Shown: positions 61,821-64,000 of the stretch, in pieces
Numbering within the stretch: position 1 is the first letter of the stretch
How the letters are laid out: each line of letters starts with the position of its first letter
NCBI RefSeq assembly: GCF_002237755.1
Contig: NZ_MWSJ01000003.1
Span: 186,001 to 250,000, forward strand
Origin: Lysinibacillus sp. KCTC 33748
GTDB taxonomy: Bacteria; Bacillota; Bacilli; Bacillales_A; Planococcaceae
Length of the DNA: 64,000 nt
Direction: 5' to 3'
The notes under the pieces: model-generated
What the model was told of the DNA's origin: nothing
What the model saw: the letters and a program-made list of their open reading frames with translations, nothing else
The model's database searches: none
Translations under genes and position numbers: made by a program

Positions 61821-62543
61821 ATGAAACCAATTATCGGAATAACAGCCTTTGCGGAGGATGATTTGTCCTCAAGATTAAATGCTGCTTATAGCAAAAGTAT
61901 AATTGAAGCTGGGGGTGTACCTCTTATAATTCCGATTGGAGTTGAAGAGGATGTAGCACAAATTTTATCGTTGACGGACGGATTATTACTATCGGGCGGA
62001 CATGATGTACATCCATTTCTTTTTGGTGCAGAACCTACACCAAAGTTAGGGAAGATTCATCCGGAAAGGGATTCAGTAGAACTTTCCTTGATTGAAGCGG
62101 CCTCTATTCGGAAAATGCCGATTTTCGGCATTTGTCGAGGGATTCAAATGCTAAATGTTGCGTTTGGAGGCACTCTCTATCAGGATATTGATAGTGAATA
62201 TCATAGTAAAAAATTAATAAAGCATACGCAACAAGCGGCACGGGGCGTTGCTACACATCATGTTGATCTAACATCGGATACATTATTAACAACAATTATT
62301 GAGGAAGAAAAAATTCCGGTGAATTCATTTCATCATCAGGCAATAAACGTAGCAGCAGAAAAATTGAAAGTGGCAGCCAAATCAAGTGATGGTATCGTTG
62401 AAGCCGTAGTACACGAAGATTTACCATTTTGTCTAGCAGTACAATGGCATCCTGAAGAGCTAGCCATTGTAGGAGATGAAGCATCAAAAAAATTATTCAC
62501 TGCATTTGTAGAGGCGAGTTTGAAATTCAAGGTAGAGGCATAA
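61821..62543 (+). CDS. Class-I-glutaminase-like gamma-glutamyl hydrolase (PuuD type)
   Basis: 240 residues from ATG 61821 (GGAGGGG 5 bases upstream); an earlier start at 61791 lacks a site. Peptidase C26 motifs: GLLLSGGHDVHPFLFG, the nucleophile Cys in FGICRGIQMLNVAFGG, NSFHHQAI and the catalytic His-Glu in VQWHPEE. Hydrolyses gamma-glutamyl amides such as gamma-glutamyl-GABA. No polyamine genes nearby, so the substrate is open. Confidence 0.92.
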   Translation: MKPIIGITAFAEDDLSSRLNAAYSKSIIEAGGVPLIIPIGVEEDVAQILSLTDGLLLSGGHDVHPFLFGAEPTPKLGKIHPERDSVELSLIEAASIRKMPIFGICRGIQMLNVAFGGTLYQDIDSEYHSKKLIKHTQQAARGVATHHVDLTSDTLLTTIIEEEKIPVNSFHHQAINVAAEKLKVAAKSSDGIVEAVVHEDLPFCLAVQWHPEELAIVGDEASKKLFTAFVEASLKFKVEA

Positions 62544-62600
62544 AACTTGATAAGCATTACATGGCTTAGGATGGAAATTAACTAAAGACATTGCTAGAGG

Positions 62601-62631
62601 GAAGAATCCATATAAGGTGGGTTCTTTTTTA
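62601..62631 (+). terminator. Terminator of the gamma-glutamyl hydrolase gene
   Basis: AAGAATCCA pairs with TGGGTTCTT (one G-T), then T-run. Confidence 0.72.
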
Positions 62632-62658
62632 GTGTATAAAATGGCACTCGAAAAATAA

Positions 62659-62704
62659 GAAAAAGAGGTATATGCCCATTTGTGAACATAGAATCCTCTT
62701 TTTG
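62659..62704. terminator. Probable terminator of lexA
   Basis: AAAAAGAGG pairs with CCTCTTTTT; on the minus strand a T-rich run follows. The loop is long (26 bases). Confidence 0.55.
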
Positions 62705-62725
62705 TACGTTGCTATTGAGATACTT

Positions 62726-63343
62726 TTAATGAACACGACGATAAAGACCTACAACATGACCCAAAATAGAAACTTGGTCTACGATAATTGGCTCCATTGT
62801 TGCGTTTTCAGGCTGTAAACGGAAATGACTTTTTTCCTTAAAGAAACGCTTTACAGTTGCTTCATTCTCTTCAGTCATTGCTACGACAATATCACCATTA
62901 TCAGCTGTTGATTTTTGTTTAACAATAACTAAATCTCCGTCTAAAATGCCAGCTTCAATCATTGATTCACCCATAATTTCTAGCATAAATAACTGATCTT
63001 CACTTGTACCATAAATATCCGGTAGCGGGAAATATTCATCGATATTTTCAACAGCAGTTATCGGAGAACCTGCAGTAACCTTCCCAACAAGTGGTACATG
63101 AATAACTTGTTGCTTTTGAATAGAGTCCTCTGGCTCTAGAATTTCAATGGCACGTGGTTTAGTTGGATCGCGTCGAATTAAGCCTTTTTGCTCCAAACGA
63201 GCTAAATGTCCATGAACTGTAGAGCTTGAAGCAAGTCCAACTGCTTCACCAATTTCACGTACAGATGGTGGATAACCCTTTGCGCGTACCTCTTCTTTAA
63301 TGAAATCTAATATGGCCTCTTGTCTTTTCGAAACTTTTTTCAT
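62726..63343 (-). CDS. lexA: SOS repressor LexA
   Basis: 205 residues. N-terminal winged helix ([40 protein letters not shown]), auto-cleavage site Ala-Gly in GKVTAGSP, catalytic Ser in [10 protein letters not shown] and Lys in EATVKRFF. It represses SOS genes until RecA-triggered self-cleavage. Its promoter (63384-63412) is covered by SOS boxes. Confidence 0.98.
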   Translation of the reverse strand: MKKVSKRQEAILDFIKEEVRAKGYPPSVREIGEAVGLASSSTVHGHLARLEQKGLIRRDPTKPRAIEILEPEDSIQKQQVIHVPLVGKVTAGSPITAVENIDEYFPLPDIYGTSEDQLFMLEIMGESMIEAGILDGDLVIVKQKSTADNGDIVVAMTEENEATVKRFFKEKSHFRLQPENATMEPIIVDQVSILGHVVGLYRRVH

Positions 63344-63383
63344 GATTGCTCACCTCTTTTTTCTAGTCATTCTACTTATTAGT

Positions 63384-63412
63384 AGTATAGCAGAATGCGA
63401 ACACTTAAGCAA
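63384..63412 (-). promoter_or_regulatory. lexA promoter
   Basis: Minus strand TTGCTT, 17 bases, TATACT; overlaps SOS box 1. Confidence 0.75.
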
Positions 63413-63423
63413 ACATAGGTTCG
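63410..63423. promoter_or_regulatory. SOS box 1
   Basis: CAAACATAGGTTCG, i.e. CGAACCTATGTTTG on the minus strand, fits CGAAC-N4-GTTYG. Confidence 0.9.
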
Positions 63424-63431
63424 AAAAGTGT

Positions 63432-63460
63432 TTGACAAAAACGTTTGTTCGCATTATTAT
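63432..63460 (+). promoter_or_regulatory. yneA promoter
   Basis: TTGACA, 17 bases, TATTAT; the spacer contains SOS box 2. Confidence 0.85.
63438..63451. promoter_or_regulatory. SOS box 2
   Basis: AAAACGTTTGTTCG, i.e. CGAACAAACGTTTT on the minus strand; lies between -35 and -10 of yneA. Confidence 0.9.
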
Positions 63461-63474
63461 AAGAACATATATTC

Positions 63475-63488
63475 CGAACAGACATTCT
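63475..63488. promoter_or_regulatory. SOS box 3
   Basis: CGAACAGACATTCT, one good half-site and one weaker half-site, downstream of the yneA -10. Confidence 0.75.
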
Positions 63489-63506
63489 TGAAAAGGGGTT
63501 ATACAC

Positions 63507-64000
<494 letters not shown>

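Overview
The window is low-GC Firmicute DNA that fits Lysinibacillus or a close relative in the Planococcaceae/Bacillaceae. The evidence is the Bacillus-type gene order (ymdB, spoVS, miaB, ricA, cotE, mutS, mutL, then miaA, hfq, then glnR, glnA, then lexA, yneA, yneB), sporulation genes (SpoVS, CotE, a CotD-like coat protein with a sigma-K-type promoter), strong AGGAGG ribosome sites, and a D-aspartate-ligase-like ATP-grasp protein, which fits the L-Lys-D-Asp cell wall of that genus. The species is an inference.

Layout. 1-4.5 kb is the end of a surface polysaccharide operon (glycosyltransferases, flippase, chain-length regulator, tyrosine kinase). 4.6-9.9 kb holds ymdB, spoVS and the ferredoxin-dependent 2-oxoacid oxidoreductase korAB. 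10.2-14.5 kb is a lantibiotic-immunity-type ABC transporter with its two-component system. 15-17 kb has a small unknown gene and the D-Asp ligase candidate. 17-29 kb is the core run miaB-ricA-cotE-mutS-mutL, glpD, a lipase, miaA and hfq. 29-35 kb has a rhodanese, a DMT transporter behind an apparent leader-peptide attenuator, cobT behind a cobalamin riboswitch, a TRIC-type membrane protein and a PLP enzyme. 35.4-37.4 kb is glnRA with a perfect GlnR/TnrA box. 38-46.5 kb has an SLH protein, an IS3 remnant, a His-rich CotD-like coat protein, a YjiH-type membrane protein, a GntR-controlled ABC module, and queF with a queuosine-precursor transporter behind a preQ1-I riboswitch. 46.6-49.1 kb has an orphan holin and a large DUF2339 membrane protein. 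49.6-61.7 kb is a complete type IV pilus locus: three minor-pilin-like genes, a VanW/G5 protein, PilB, PilT, PilC, a main pilin, PilM, PilN, PilO and the prepilin peptidase. The end carries a gamma-glutamyl hydrolase and the SOS module lexA / yneA-yneB with three SOS boxes.

Many intergenic gaps hold copies of one dispersed, GC-rich repeat with inverted ends. Points that merit most attention: the pilus locus with PilT and a beta-solenoid PilX-like protein; the leader peptide with mutually exclusive hairpins ahead of the DMT transporter; CotE, which appears to start at CTG and ends in 22 serines encoded by all six serine codons; the D-Asp ligase candidate; and the repeat family. Many start sites below were moved from the longest open frame to the codon that has a properly spaced ribosome binding site.
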